Assembly (NCBI GenBank): GCA_016213775.1
Contig: JACQZR010000102.1
Span: 1-64,000, forward strand
Length of the DNA: 64,000 nt
Direction: 5' to 3'
DNA from: Acidobacteriota bacterium
GTDB lineage: Bacteria > Acidobacteriota > Terriglobia > Bryobacterales > Bryobacteraceae
Numbering within the stretch: the stretch's first letter is position 1; the number at the start of each line of letters is the position of its first letter. The notes beneath the pieces were generated by a model that saw only the letters and a program-made list of their open reading frames with translations, was not told the origin of the DNA and made no database searches. The position numbers and the translations under genes were made by a program. Shown one piece after another: positions 16,411 to 25,959 of the stretch.

Positions 16411-19167
16411 TCATCCCGGCCTCCGATAGCGCCAATCCCGAGAGCCTCTGACACCGACTCGATAACGTGTCCATTTATGTGCCCGAAGGCAACGCGCCAC
16501 ACGGATCCTGTCCAACTGCGTCCACTGATCCTTCTTCTTCTCAAGGCAACTCGTGAGAACCTCGGCGATGGAAACCGACTCCCGGTCCGCGGCCCATGGC
16601 AGTATCAACTCATCCCACGCGTCGCCTTCATACCGGTCGGCCTGTTCCTGGGCGGCCTCGCGGTTGAGTTCCACGGAATCCAGCCACCATGATTTCCCAT
16701 CGAAGTACAGTGACATCGCCTCAGCCCAAAGCTGGTCGCGTACCTCCGCGAGCGCCTCAACGTCGATGACCGCCGCCTTACACTCGACCGGCCAGAATCG
16801 GCGCCCGCCCGTCTCGTCCCGCAGATAAGTCCCGTGATTCACGCTGCCGGCAAACACGCATTGGCGCGGTGAATCGATCGGCCGCTTTCCGTACGGTGGC
16901 CGGAAGCGGTCGGTCATCCGGCTCATGAACGCTTTGATCTTGCCAATGTCCGAACGCGACATTGAGTCGAGCTCCGCGATCTCGATCACCCAAACTCCGC
17001 GCGTCTGGAGCGCCGCGTCTTTCGATCCCAGGTCGGCGATCTCGTCTGTGAACCATGGCTGGGCGAGTACGCGCAGCGCGGTGGATTTCCGGATGCCCTG
17101 TTCGCCCTCGAGAATCAAACAGCAGTCGGCTTTGCAGCCGGGCTCGAACACGCGCGCCACCGCCGAGATGATCCAGCGCGAACCGACCGCGGCCGAGTAA
17201 GGCGATGGATCGACGCCGAGGTAGTCCGGCAACCAGGATTCGAGCCGATGTTTGCCGTCCCACGTGAGATCTTTCAGATAGGCCCGAACCGGGTGAAACG
17301 GGCGTTCTCGCGCCACGGCCTCCACCGCCTGGCCAGTCACATCGATGGACACGAAGATGCCCTGGTGGTGCAGCCATTCGGTAGTGAGGGTGTCGTGGTT
17401 GGGCGTCCAATCCGGCGGGACTTCGACGTCAGGCTTCATCCACGGAGCGGGTTTCTGAAGCACGGTAAAGTGGGCGAACTCGTTGTAAGCCAGCACGCCC
17501 GCCCACTCCGGCGCGCCACGCAGCGCAGTAATCACGTTGGCGAGCACCGGTTTGACCGTACCATTGAGATTGAGAAGCAGCCTGTCGCGCCAAGTGGCGG
17601 ACTCACCATCCGCGGCGGGCGCCGTCTGTGGGCCCGGCCCACGACCGTTCGCCGATCGACGCTCCTTCCCGTTGCGGCTATCGATCCGAACGACCTTCAT
17701 CTGCTGACGCAACGCGGAGATCGGGGTACGGCTCTTGCCGCACCTGTCTTGAATGAGGCGCAACAGTCGCGGCTGTTCAATGGGATCGAGGTGTCGCACT
17801 TCAGCGAGGATCGGCTCCAGGATCCGCGCGAGATCCGCGTCCGGCGTCTCCGAGGATAATTTTGAGATCGCGAGTTCGAGTGGTGTCTGCGCGGTCGCAA
17901 GTATCCGCTCGAAATCGGCCGCTGTGCTACCGGAAGCAAAGAACTCGTTGACGTCGATCTTGGCGTCAGCGAGAAGCGCATCCGCTTCCGTGCTTCCCTC
18001 CGGCAGTCCGGCTAGTTTCTCGCGCGCGGCCCGCTGCTTATCGCCGAGCGGCAAAACGGCCACTCGGGTCGCGATGCTGTGGCCAGCCAGGATCCGCGCC
18101 GTCTTCAAGGCTCCTTGGAGGCCGGCTTCGGACACCTCGTTGTCCTGGCAGATGAAAACGGTCCTCACGCCGGCGAGCTTCGGCAGCAGGCGCTCCCAAT
18201 CGGCCTCGCGGATCTGCACGGTGACCGGAGACACCGCTGGGAATCCGTGCTCCATCAGGGAAACGCAATCCGTCACACCCTCGGTGATGACAACCCGCTC
18301 CGGTCGCGTCAGGAGCACATCCTCGTTGTATAGGACGTCGTTCCGGATGCACTCCGCGACATGGCTATTGTTCCGGTCATTCCGGACGGCGAGTTTCTTG
18401 TACTTCGATTTCTCCCACTCGTGATCCGGCGTCCAGGGAGTCCGGCGGCCAATCATGAATACAACGTGTCCGCGGCTCCAGTACGGAAACACGATCCGAC
18501 CGTCGAAGAACGGGACGACGCCGTCCTGCGCAGTGGGCCTGAAGGCGGATGTGGCGGTCAACTCGCGCATCGTGAACGCGCCGGGGCCATCCATCAACGT
18601 ACGTGCCACACTCGGCTCAGCGTTGTCGGCGAAGCCGATTTTCAAACGCGCAATCGTATCCTCACCGATGCCGTACTTTGTCTGAAACCAGGAGAGGACT
18701 TCGGCATTCGCCGTCAGCTGGCCATGGTACAAGTCCGCCAGGGCGGTCAGCGTCTCGCGGACACGGAGCGTGAGCTGGTATGCCTCCTCAGTCTCCTCGG
18801 GGCTCCCGGACGCGAGCTTCGATAGCGCCGGCACCCGGGCCCGCGCAGCCAGGAAATCCCGTGCCTGGCGGTGAGATTCGGGCATCCGGCCGGACTGGCC
18901 ACGAGTGACGACACCGTGATGGACGAATTCCACCAATTGCAGGACGTCGCCACCGACACCGCAACCGTGGCAGTACCAGCCCTGTTTGTCGAGCCAGACG
19001 TGCAGCGACCGATGAGACTGACTGCGGTGATTCGGGCAGTCGCAAAACAGCGTTTGCCGGGATTGCTGGGCGATGCGGTCGCCAAGCAACTCGCGGGCGA
19101 GTTCGCCGATATCCACATCGGTGATCTGGCGGTAGTATGAATGGACGTCAACTGAAGGCGCGGTCAC
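16411..19167 (-). CDS. Primase-helicase (CHC2 zinc finger, Toprim, VirE/P4-like ATPase)
   Basis: A 918-residue replication protein. The N-terminal zinc finger shows Cys44-X2-His47 ... Cys66-X2-Cys69; a Toprim domain follows near residues 290-370 (VVITEGVTDCVSLMEHG, then FICQDNE). After a Gly/Pro-rich linker near residue 510 comes a VirE-family helicase with the Walker A GEQGIRKST (an Arg replaces the usual Gly) and IAELDSMSRSDIGKIKAF. It should prime and unwind phage DNA. The iteron array begins just downstream. It overlaps the RecD2-like gene by four bases. Confidence 0.9.
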   Translation of the reverse strand: MTAPSVDVHSYYRQITDVDIGELARELLGDRIAQQSRQTLFCDCPNHRSQSHRSLHVWLDKQGWYCHGCGVGGDVLQLVEFVHHGVVTRGQSGRMPESHRQARDFLAARARVPALSKLASGSPEETEEAYQLTLRVRETLTALADLYHGQLTANAEVLSWFQTKYGIGEDTIARLKIGFADNAEPSVARTLMDGPGAFTMRELTATSAFRPTAQDGVVPFFDGRIVFPYWSRGHVVFMIGRRTPWTPDHEWEKSKYKKLAVRNDRNNSHVAECIRNDVLYNEDVLLTRPERVVITEGVTDCVSLMEHGFPAVSPVTVQIREADWERLLPKLAGVRTVFICQDNEVSEAGLQGALKTARILAGHSIATRVAVLPLGDKQRAAREKLAGLPEGSTEADALLADAKIDVNEFFASGSTAADFERILATAQTPLELAISKLSSETPDADLARILEPILAEVRHLDPIEQPRLLRLIQDRCGKSRTPISALRQQMKVVRIDSRNGKERRSANGRGPGPQTAPAADGESATWRDRLLLNLNGTVKPVLANVITALRGAPEWAGVLAYNEFAHFTVLQKPAPWMKPDVEVPPDWTPNHDTLTTEWLHHQGIFVSIDVTGQAVEAVARERPFHPVRAYLKDLTWDGKHRLESWLPDYLGVDPSPYSAAVGSRWIISAVARVFEPGCKADCCLILEGEQGIRKSTALRVLAQPWFTDEIADLGSKDAALQTRGVWVIEIAELDSMSRSDIGKIKAFMSRMTDRFRPPYGKRPIDSPRQCVFAGSVNHGTYLRDETGGRRFWPVECKAAVIDVEALAEVRDQLWAEAMSLYFDGKSWWLDSVELNREAAQEQADRYEGDAWDELILPWAADRESVSIAEVLTSCLEKKKDQWTQLDRIRVARCLRAHKWTRYRVGVRGSRDWRYRRPG

Positions 19168-21341
19168 GGACGAGTCTCCTGGTGAAGCAGGAATGACAGG
19201 AACGTGTTGCGGCGGTCCACCTGGCGTTTCGAGGCGCAGTTATCGATGCCCCACCGGTCACCGAGAATGACGACGGCTTCCTTGGCGCGGGTCACTGCGG
19301 TGTAGAGCAAGTTGCGGTGGTGCATGAAGGAGTGCGACTTGTGCGCGATGACGACCGCGCACGGAAACTCCGAACCTTGCATTTTGTGGATCGACGTCGC
19401 GTATCCCAGTTGCAGGTTCCCAATCGCGTCCGAGTCCTTGCCGATCTCCATAGGCATCCCATCGAAGTTGACTGTGAGGCCACCGCTGCTCTCGGCGCCC
19501 ACCACGACGCCCATGGCGCCATTCATGACACCCAGCTCGTAGTCGTTCTTCGTCTGGATCAGCTTGTCGCCGGGGTAGAAACGTGGTCTGTGGCCCGGCT
19601 CAACATCAGGCGGCTCGAAGCCATATAGCTTCCTCTGAAGCAGGCGCTGCAACTCGACATTCAGCTCGACTGTCCCGAGTGGCCCCTTGTGCGTCGGCGT
19701 CAGCACCTGCACGTCGCGGATCAGGTCATAGCCGAGGCGCTCCTGAAGCACCTCGTCAAACAGAAGGAGGAGCATGCGACGCACATCTTCGCGGTCGGTG
19801 AACTTGTCGATGACGTACCACGGCCGCCGCGCGCCCACCTGCACATCCGACGTCGGGCGAACTTCGCCGGACAGAACGGCCGTCGAATTCTCTTTCAGCA
19901 CGCCCGCCTGGCGAATGATCCTCGTGAGCAGCACTGTCGGGATCGCATGCGATCGCGTCAGATCCCGAAGAAGATTGCCCGGGCCCACCGGCGGCAACTG
20001 ATTGTGGTCGCCAACGAGGACGACGGCGGTCCGCTTGAGGTCCACAGCTTGGAAGAGCCGCCACGCGAGAGGCACGTCCACCATCGAGACTTCATCCACG
20101 ACGAGGATGTCAGCCTCGATCGGATTCAGCGCGTCACGGGAATACGTGTGGCCGTTGAAACCCAGAAGCCGATGAATCGTGCTCGCTTCGTGGCCGACAA
20201 CTTCCTCGAGCCGCTTGGCTGCCTTGCCGGTGGGTGCCGCCAGGACCACTTTCGACTCCAGCCGCTCGGCGATGCTGGTAATGGTCGAGACGGCATACGT
20301 CTTTCCGCTCCCGGCGCCGCCGGTCATGAGCGAGATGGAGAAGCTCACTGCGTTCCTGACGGCTTCTCTCTGTTCGGGATTCAGTTCGCTGCCCTCGGCA
20401 TCGAGCAACTGCTCTACCTCGGCCACCGCGTGCGGGTTCCGCTCATGCGCAGTCTTCAACACACAGGCAAGTTCGGCCTCCATGCGGTGAATTTCCGGAT
20501 CAGCCACCACCAGCCGCTCAAACGGATGGCTGATGAGAAGGCCTTCAGCCAACAGCGCTTCGAGATGCCCTTCAATCACCTCACGGCTGTCGAGCGCGTC
20601 CATAACCAGCAGCGTATTGGCTCGATCGAGCAAGTCTTCGTACTCCACCCAGCAATCGCCGTCATCGAGCGCAGCGAGCACACAGTAATGAAGCCCGGCG
20701 CGAATCCGCGAAGGCAGGTCCTTTGGCACGCCCATCTTCCGCGCGATCTTGTCGACACGCTTGAAACCGAAGCCGGTGATCTCGCGCATGAGCACGTAGG
20801 GATCGCGCTCCAGGATCGGCACAACCTGGCTGCCGAACTTCCCCACCAGCGTGGTCACTTGATGATGCGTCAGTCCGAACGCGGCGAGATACGCCATGGC
20901 GGTGTTGAAGTCGCTGTTGGCAATCCAAATTTGCTGTAGGTCCAGGACGTTCTCGATGGGGACCTTGGCAACTGCCGCCACGGCCTCCGGCTGGGCCCTT
21001 ATCACAGCGTCAAAACGCGAGCCGAATTCATCTGCGATGAGTCGCGCCTTCGCCGGTCCAATCCCCTTAACGTCCGGATGGTTGGCGAGGAAGTTCGCCA
21101 GACCCTCCGGGTTCATCTCCAGGTCGTGGCCCATGAACTCGGCTTCGAACTGGCGTCCGTACTTGGGGTGCTCCACCCAGTGCCCCTCGAGCCGAACCCG
21201 ATCCGATTCCCGGACGAACACTTTGCCCGCGAATTTCACGATGGCGCCATTCGCAGTGCGAAGACGGCCAGCGCTGAAAGTAGGCCCCGAGTAGAAGACC
21301 GTCTCCACGACGCCGCGTATGCTCGCGCGTTCCTGTGTCAT
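19164..21341 (-). CDS. RecD2-type ATP-dependent DNA helicase
   Basis: A 725-residue superfamily 1B 5'-3' helicase of the RecD2/RecD-like family (usual length about 720-850). The start MTQERASIRG is chosen from the ATGA overlap with the ERCC4 gene. Residues 1-70 form an OB-like domain, 85-110 and 120-140 helix-hairpin-helix segments (VKGIGPAKARLIA), Walker A is GGAGSGKT at 341-348, the DEVSMVD motif follows, and TSIHKMQGSEFPCAVV is the C-terminal motif VI region. It probably works in phage recombination-dependent replication. Confidence 0.92.
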   Translation of the reverse strand: MTQERASIRGVVETVFYSGPTFSAGRLRTANGAIVKFAGKVFVRESDRVRLEGHWVEHPKYGRQFEAEFMGHDLEMNPEGLANFLANHPDVKGIGPAKARLIADEFGSRFDAVIRAQPEAVAAVAKVPIENVLDLQQIWIANSDFNTAMAYLAAFGLTHHQVTTLVGKFGSQVVPILERDPYVLMREITGFGFKRVDKIARKMGVPKDLPSRIRAGLHYCVLAALDDGDCWVEYEDLLDRANTLLVMDALDSREVIEGHLEALLAEGLLISHPFERLVVADPEIHRMEAELACVLKTAHERNPHAVAEVEQLLDAEGSELNPEQREAVRNAVSFSISLMTGGAGSGKTYAVSTITSIAERLESKVVLAAPTGKAAKRLEEVVGHEASTIHRLLGFNGHTYSRDALNPIEADILVVDEVSMVDVPLAWRLFQAVDLKRTAVVLVGDHNQLPPVGPGNLLRDLTRSHAIPTVLLTRIIRQAGVLKENSTAVLSGEVRPTSDVQVGARRPWYVIDKFTDREDVRRMLLLLFDEVLQERLGYDLIRDVQVLTPTHKGPLGTVELNVELQRLLQRKLYGFEPPDVEPGHRPRFYPGDKLIQTKNDYELGVMNGAMGVVVGAESSGGLTVNFDGMPMEIGKDSDAIGNLQLGYATSIHKMQGSEFPCAVVIAHKSHSFMHHRNLLYTAVTRAKEAVVILGDRWGIDNCASKRQVDRRNTFLSFLLHQETRP

Positions 21342-21793
21342 GTGCTCCACCTCGTGTGCGCGGCGAGCAGGTAGGCCTGTGTGAAATGGCAGGCCGCCTG
21401 GCGACTCCCGCAGAAGAAGACGGGAACGCGATAGTCGAGGACGATCGACAGCGCATTCCCGAGCACCGCATTGGGATGTGCCCGGCCGCGGAAACGGCTT
21501 TGCAGCACGTCCGGCAGTCCCGCCTCTACAACGACGCATGCGGCTCGGTAATCGCCTAGCTTCCGAAGTTCCTCACGAAACCGGCTCCGGCTGTGAATCA
21601 CCGTCGAGACGAAGTCATCGATGGTCTTCCGCTCTACCGCAACGATCCCTTCGAGTCCGTCGACGGAGTAATCCCCGGCTGGCAGCGCCCGCCGCGTCGC
21701 GGCCGCCAACCGGGGATCGAACGAATACGGCTCCTGTTCCCGCGTGTCGATGACGATCGTGGCCAACCGCCGGTCAGAATGGCTTGAGGGCAT
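21338..21793 (-). CDS. ERCC4-domain (XPF-like) nuclease
   Basis: A 151-residue protein with the XPF/ERCC4 active-site series TREQ at 17-20, GDY at 40-42 and VERKT at 53-57 (GDX(n)ERKX3D type). These nucleases cut branched DNA such as replication or recombination intermediates. The start MPSSHSDRRLATIVI is used because it overlaps the upstream DUF669 gene by 20 bases; a longer start is possible. No helix-hairpin-helix domain is attached, as in phage forms. Confidence 0.88.
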   Translation of the reverse strand: MPSSHSDRRLATIVIDTREQEPYSFDPRLAAATRRALPAGDYSVDGLEGIVAVERKTIDDFVSTVIHSRSRFREELRKLGDYRAACVVVEAGLPDVLQSRFRGRAHPNAVLGNALSIVLDYRVPVFFCGSRQAACHFTQAYLLAAHTRWST

Positions 21794-22232
21794 CGCCCGC
21801 TTCCTGGCGGAACTTCCCCGGCGCCCGGTCATTCTCGATGCGATGGTTGAAGAAGATGTTCTCGTTCTCGCCCTTGGTCTTCTTGGTGACTTCGAGCTTC
21901 ACGTCCAGCAGTTTCTTCAGGTGCTTTGGCAACTCGGAGATTTTGTCGAGGTCGAGCCCGCACGTGTGCAGGTCGGTCTTCACGTACTTCAGCGTGTTAT
22001 GTGTGATGACGCTGTTGCGCCACATCAGCCGGTTGACGAACTTCGGCGCGATGACGCGCAGCGTCCACTTCAGCATCGGATTCCCGCTGCTCTGCGACTC
22101 GACCAACTCCACCTTCTCGACGTTCACCTGGTACTTTCCGTCGGGCACGCTCTCGAAATCGCCGCGCTCCTCGGGCTGCTCGGAGCGGAACTCTTCGTCG
22201 AATTGCGATAGATCAATTGCACGTTTGCTCAT
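21774..22232 (-). CDS. DUF669 phage protein, possible ssDNA-binding
   Basis: A 152-residue acidic/basic protein matching the DUF669 pattern: DFESVPDGKYQVNVEKVELVES, then GNPMLKWTLRVIAPKF and LMWRNSVIT. Members sit beside Sak4-type ATPases in phage recombination modules, as here, and are thought to act as single-strand DNA-binding partners. The C-terminus is basic/acidic (KTKGENENIFFNHRIENDRAPG). Its 5' end is 22 bases from the Sak4-like gene stop. Confidence 0.85.
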   Translation of the reverse strand: MSKRAIDLSQFDEEFRSEQPEERGDFESVPDGKYQVNVEKVELVESQSSGNPMLKWTLRVIAPKFVNRLMWRNSVITHNTLKYVKTDLHTCGLDLDKISELPKHLKKLLDVKLEVTKKTKGENENIFFNHRIENDRAPGKFRQEAGDALKPF

Positions 22233-22254
22233 AGTCTCTTCTCCTGTTGGGAAC

Positions 22255-23007
22255 TCACTTCACCGCAGGTTCTTTGGCAGCGGTCTGTTGCGCCTGCGGC
22301 CGCGCCACGACTGCGTTGAAGCCGCCGAAGAACTTCTGGAAATCGAGGTCCAGCGTCTCGGGCAACCGGCCCGTGCGGTCGCCGGCCTCGTAGTACAGGC
22401 TCGGCTTGGTGCGGATTACTCTCCTCATGACCTGCGCGCCGTCGTCGCCGGTAGAGGGATCGAGATCGCAGTACAGGACCATGTCCACCATGCCGAGCAC
22501 GATTTTGCGAGCCTTATCGGGTAGGGTCGGCACGATGCGCGTGTACTTGCCCGTGCGGCTGTCGATCTCGATTTCCTTGGCGTGCGAGATCAGGAACAAC
22601 CCGTACGGCAGGAATGCCAGCTTGGTCAGCACACGCTGGAATTCGTTGTTGACGAGCGCGTAGCCTTTGCCGTAGCCGAGGTCCGACTCGTGCTCGATCT
22701 TGTATTTCTTCACGATGTAATCGGTGCAGAACTTGTACGCGTTGTCGATCGTGTCGATGATCACTGTCTTGAATGGGTGCTTGCCCTCGACAATCTCGGC
22801 ACAGGTGTTGAGCAGGTCATCCCAGGACTGGATGGGCACCTGGAAGACATCCAGTGCGTTCAAGCCCGGTTCGGTGGCGAGAAAAATCGCGCCCTCGGAC
22901 TGTGAGCAGAACGTGGACTTTCCGATTTTCGTTTGCCCGTAGACCATCACGGTCAGATCCGCGAGGTTGGGCTTTGGCTCTGTTTTGGCGGTTGGCAGAA
23001 TGGACAT
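22255..23007 (-). CDS. Phage RecA-like ATPase, Sak4/AAA_24 family
   Basis: A 250-residue nucleotide-binding protein with Walker A GQTKIGKST at 24-32 and Walker B TVIIDTIDN. The start MSILPTAKTE follows a perfect AAGGAG. Sak4-type proteins are minimal RecA folds that pair single strands with help from an SSB-like partner, here probably the DUF669 protein. The C-terminal tail is Ala/Gln-rich (ARPQAQQTAAKEPAVK). Confidence 0.9.
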   Translation of the reverse strand: MSILPTAKTEPKPNLADLTVMVYGQTKIGKSTFCSQSEGAIFLATEPGLNALDVFQVPIQSWDDLLNTCAEIVEGKHPFKTVIIDTIDNAYKFCTDYIVKKYKIEHESDLGYGKGYALVNNEFQRVLTKLAFLPYGLFLISHAKEIEIDSRTGKYTRIVPTLPDKARKIVLGMVDMVLYCDLDPSTGDDGAQVMRRVIRTKPSLYYEAGDRTGRLPETLDLDFQKFFGGFNAVVARPQAQQTAAKEPAVK

Positions 23008-23018
23008 AGTTCTCCTTT

Positions 23019-24038
23019 TCAAAAAACTGGGGCCGGCGTTTCGCTCGGCAGCACGCGCAGTTCCTCGTTGGGCGCGACGCGTTCGTAGAAGTTGTCGATC
23101 AAGTTCGGATTGCCGTTGGAGCGGCACAGCGCGAAGTACGGGCAAGGCCGCTGGTAGTTGAAGCAGAACGCTGTGTTCTGGTAGAAAACCCCGCGCCGTC
23201 GCGCATCGAGGAATGCCTGCGTGAGCTCCCATAACTCAGCGCGCAGGATGTCGAACCGGTCGCGAGACAGGTAAAGCATCTCGCGGTGGAGCATGGTGGG
23301 TTCGGTGTACTTCTCGACGAGGCGCTGCTGATATTCCTCGTCGGTCTCCGGCATCCGGCGCTTCGCCGTGCTTCGCCCAGTTTTCGATTTCGCCAGCAGC
23401 TCTGCGCGCCGCTCCTGGAACTCCTGTTCCGTCTCACCCTTGCCCTGCTGGAGCTTCGCCTTTACCAGGACGTTGTAGAGAATCCCGGTGATCGGGATGC
23501 CCATCGTCTGCTCGATGTAATAGGAGTAGATGGTGATCTGGAAGTCGGTCCACAGCTTCTCCAGGTAATCCGAGTCGATCTGGGAGGCGGTCTTGTGTTC
23601 GAGCACGAAGTACTCGCCACAGAGTCGGACGATTCCATCAACCTTGCCGGCGAGCACGAAGCTGCGCGACGCCGCGCCGGTAGCCGGATTGACGATCGGG
23701 CCCTCGAAGGTCTTCTCCAGAGCAATGACCTCGAACTCCTCGACCGCGTACCGCGTGGAGTACGCCCGCATCATCGCGGTTGCGAGGTGCCAGTCCCGGC
23801 GCTGGTTCTCATCCTGGAGCCGATTGGGGCACAGCCGGTCGATGAGCGCCAAGACCTCGGCCAGGTCACGCCGCTGGTGCCACGTCTGCAGGCACTCATG
23901 AATGAGGGAGCCGAAGTGCAGGTTGCGGTCGCGCTGGAGCGTTACAAGCTGCTCGACGTAGCGCCACTCGACTGCCTTGCGGCAATTCCGGAACAGAGAC
24001 CACATCGAATATGTCGTGATCATGGGAGCGCTGGCCAT
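23019..24038 (-). CDS. PD-(D/E)XK exonuclease with Cas4/AddB-like iron-sulfur cysteines
   Basis: A 339-residue nuclease. The N-terminus YSMWSLFRNCRKAVEW has the first Cys (20) of the Cas4/AddB pattern, HFGSLIHECL at 41-50 supplies the motif His, Asp134 (GKVDG) and Glu147-His-Lys149 (LEHKT) form the active site, and CFNYQRPCPYFALC at the C-terminus gives three more Cys for a 4Fe-4S cluster. It likely makes single-stranded ends for the Sak4 recombinase. The start MASAPMITT has an upstream GAGGG. Confidence 0.88.
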   Translation of the reverse strand: MASAPMITTYSMWSLFRNCRKAVEWRYVEQLVTLQRDRNLHFGSLIHECLQTWHQRRDLAEVLALIDRLCPNRLQDENQRRDWHLATAMMRAYSTRYAVEEFEVIALEKTFEGPIVNPATGAASRSFVLAGKVDGIVRLCGEYFVLEHKTASQIDSDYLEKLWTDFQITIYSYYIEQTMGIPITGILYNVLVKAKLQQGKGETEQEFQERRAELLAKSKTGRSTAKRRMPETDEEYQQRLVEKYTEPTMLHREMLYLSRDRFDILRAELWELTQAFLDARRRGVFYQNTAFCFNYQRPCPYFALCRSNGNPNLIDNFYERVAPNEELRVLPSETPAPVF

Positions 24039-24049
24039 GCGGATTGCCC

Positions 24050-25090
24050 TCACAGCGCCACGCGGGTCCCACCCTGAAATGGACCCGTCCCCGCCAGCCG
24101 GCGCGTGCGCTTGCCGGAGTTGAGATGATCGACGATGAGCCGGCTGAGCAGAGCCATGCTCGACGTGGTACACGCCATGGCTCGGACGCTCGGATCGTGC
24201 AAGCCAAACTGCCCGACCTTCTTCTGCATTTCACGGTCGATGCGGAGACTCTTACCGGACCAGAACGCCGGATACTCGGAAATCACATCCGCGAGTGCGA
24301 AGAGAAATCCGGTCTTCAGATGAGTTGCACGGTCTTTGTAGAGGATGTTGCGGATACCCCACGCGGCGTCGATGAGATCGAAGAACGTCTTGATGTTCTC
24401 GACCATCGTGCTCTGTCCAACGTTCGCCATCATGGGCGGGAGTGCCTGCCAAATGCCCGGTAGCACGCCATAACGGCCCGCGCCGAATTGGGCATGAAGC
24501 CTCATTACCGTCTTCAGGAACGAGAGCGCTGTCAGCAGTTCCTCGCGGCGCATGTATTGCGACCACGAGACTCGCTGATAAAGCACGAACGACTCGTCCA
24601 AACAGAGCTGGGAGAGGCGGTGCAGCGAGGGGCACTGGGCGGTGCGGTTGTGGAGCAGGACATTCGGGGAAAGCCGCGTCCTCCGCATGTTCAGGATGTC
24701 GAAGCGCTCTCGCTCCCACGGCTCGGTGGTCGCAAAGTGGATCATCGCGCCGACCAGGGGTTTTCCGCCCTCAGACGTAAAATGTCGGGCGGCACTGATC
24801 CTCTGCAGACCGTCGATGATGTACACGTCTCCGGTGATCGTGTACGTCCCATCGGAGTCCGTGCACCCGTACTGGTTGCCGCGGACGGCGAGCTCCACAT
24901 CGGGCACCCGACCGGCGCCTTCGCGGAACGCTTCCATCAGTCCCTCAATCGTTGCCTTCCGCAGCGTCTCGCGTTGATAGTCGGGCTTAAGCAAACCCGT
25001 CAGTGATGTGGGGTCGATCACCCCGCGCAAAACAATCTGGCCCTCCGTCAACTCGTCCAGCGCGCCAGACAAGACTCTTAGTGCGTTCAT
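24050..25090 (-). CDS. DGQHR/ParB-like protein of the phage early operon
   Basis: A 346-residue protein with VYIIDGLQRISAARHF near residues 90-105. That is the variant DGQ(H/Q)R signature of DndB-like, DUF262 and ParB-superfamily proteins, which bind or cut nucleic acid or a nucleotide. The remainder is helical with many Arg. The same operon encodes a canonical ParB-like protein just upstream and the sigma-like factor. Precise function unknown; DNA binding or a regulatory role is likely. Confidence 0.7.
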   Translation of the reverse strand: MNALRVLSGALDELTEGQIVLRGVIDPTSLTGLLKPDYQRETLRKATIEGLMEAFREGAGRVPDVELAVRGNQYGCTDSDGTYTITGDVYIIDGLQRISAARHFTSEGGKPLVGAMIHFATTEPWERERFDILNMRRTRLSPNVLLHNRTAQCPSLHRLSQLCLDESFVLYQRVSWSQYMRREELLTALSFLKTVMRLHAQFGAGRYGVLPGIWQALPPMMANVGQSTMVENIKTFFDLIDAAWGIRNILYKDRATHLKTGFLFALADVISEYPAFWSGKSLRIDREMQKKVGQFGLHDPSVRAMACTTSSMALLSRLIVDHLNSGKRTRRLAGTGPFQGGTRVAL

Positions 25091-25959
25091 GATTTCTTCT
25101 CCTGGATTCCCAACCGAAATGCGTTCAGAGGATCGGCGGCGATGGCCTTTCGCTCGATCTCGGCGCTCACCGCGCCGATGGCCTTGATGGTGTTCGACAG
25201 AAATGCTTCGGCCTCGTCAAACTCGCCGGCGGTCTCGCCGAGCCATCCGATCAAGTGCGCGAAATGCTTTGTGGCCTCGACGAAGGTGAGGGTCAGCCGG
25301 GCTAGGCGGTCAACGCGCTGCGAGCGCGCAGAGCGAGCGGGGGCGGCAGGGTCAGCGCTTTCATCTTTATGCTCGACCGGTTCCGCGGCTGCCCCAGGCG
25401 TACGGCGCGGCGCACGTCTCCGCTTGCGATTGCTCTGGCCAATCGTGCTTGTGTCCTGTGTGTAGGTCTTGCCTTTGCGATTTGCAGTGCGAGCGGCTAT
25501 CTGAGGAATTTCCTCAGATGCCTCGAGTTGCTGCCGCCAGTTCGTGACGGTCTTCTGGTCAACCCCTACGTGCCGCGCGATCTGGCGGTCGCTCGCAGCA
25601 GCTCCATTTGCATGAAGGAGAGCCGCCTTTACAGCCCGTTGCTTGTCCTGAGTTGTGCGCCGAAGTCCGTTCGACTTGTTGGCGCTGAAGCTGTACCATC
25701 TCGCGTCTTCGAGTGTTCCCTGGCGGATATCGCATTCAAGGGATTTGAGGCCGGCAGCTTCGGCCGCCTTGACGCGATGAAAACCATCTGCAAGCCAGTA
25801 GCGCTCGCCATCGTAGAACACGGTCACCGGCGGGAACTTCGCGCCATTGCTCATCGCCTTCGCGTAGTCATTGATCGCGTCGGGATCGAGCGCGGCCCTG
25901 GGCTGCGTGCCACCGTCGAGCCGGATATTCGCGACAGGAAGCGTTTCTCCGTGCTTCAT
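25087..25959 (-). CDS. ParB/RepB/Spo0J-family protein
   Basis: A 290-residue protein with the ParB N-domain (LPVANIRLDGGTQPRAALDP, then ADGFHRVKAAEAAGLKSLECDIRQG) and a helix-turn-helix (AAASDRQIARHVGVDQKTVTNWRQQLE, about residues 118-144). A basic linker KRRRAPRRTPG leads to a helical C-terminus. ParB-type proteins act in partition or as phage regulators. A perfect 21-bp palindrome lies within its own coding region (25499-25519). The start has a strong GGAGG. Confidence 0.85.
   Translation of the reverse strand: MKHGETLPVANIRLDGGTQPRAALDPDAINDYAKAMSNGAKFPPVTVFYDGERYWLADGFHRVKAAEAAGLKSLECDIRQGTLEDARWYSFSANKSNGLRRTTQDKQRAVKAALLHANGAAASDRQIARHVGVDQKTVTNWRQQLEASEEIPQIAARTANRKGKTYTQDTSTIGQSNRKRRRAPRRTPGAAAEPVEHKDESADPAAPARSARSQRVDRLARLTLTFVEATKHFAHLIGWLGETAGEFDEAEAFLSNTIKAIGAVSAEIERKAIAADPLNAFRLGIQEKKS
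25499..25519. promoter_or_regulatory. 21-bp palindrome, copy 2
   Basis: Identical to the palindrome at 14929-14949 (ATCTGAGGA-ATT-TCCTCAGAT). Here it is inside the ParB-like gene, encoding SEEIPQI just after the helix-turn-helix, so any DNA-binding role is layered on coding sequence. A parS-like or operator role is inferred. Confidence 0.6.

Noticed and set aside
19689-20939. A 416-codon plus-strand open frame
   Set aside because: It is antisense to the RecD2-like gene; its length follows from GC-rich codon bias and it has no family signature.
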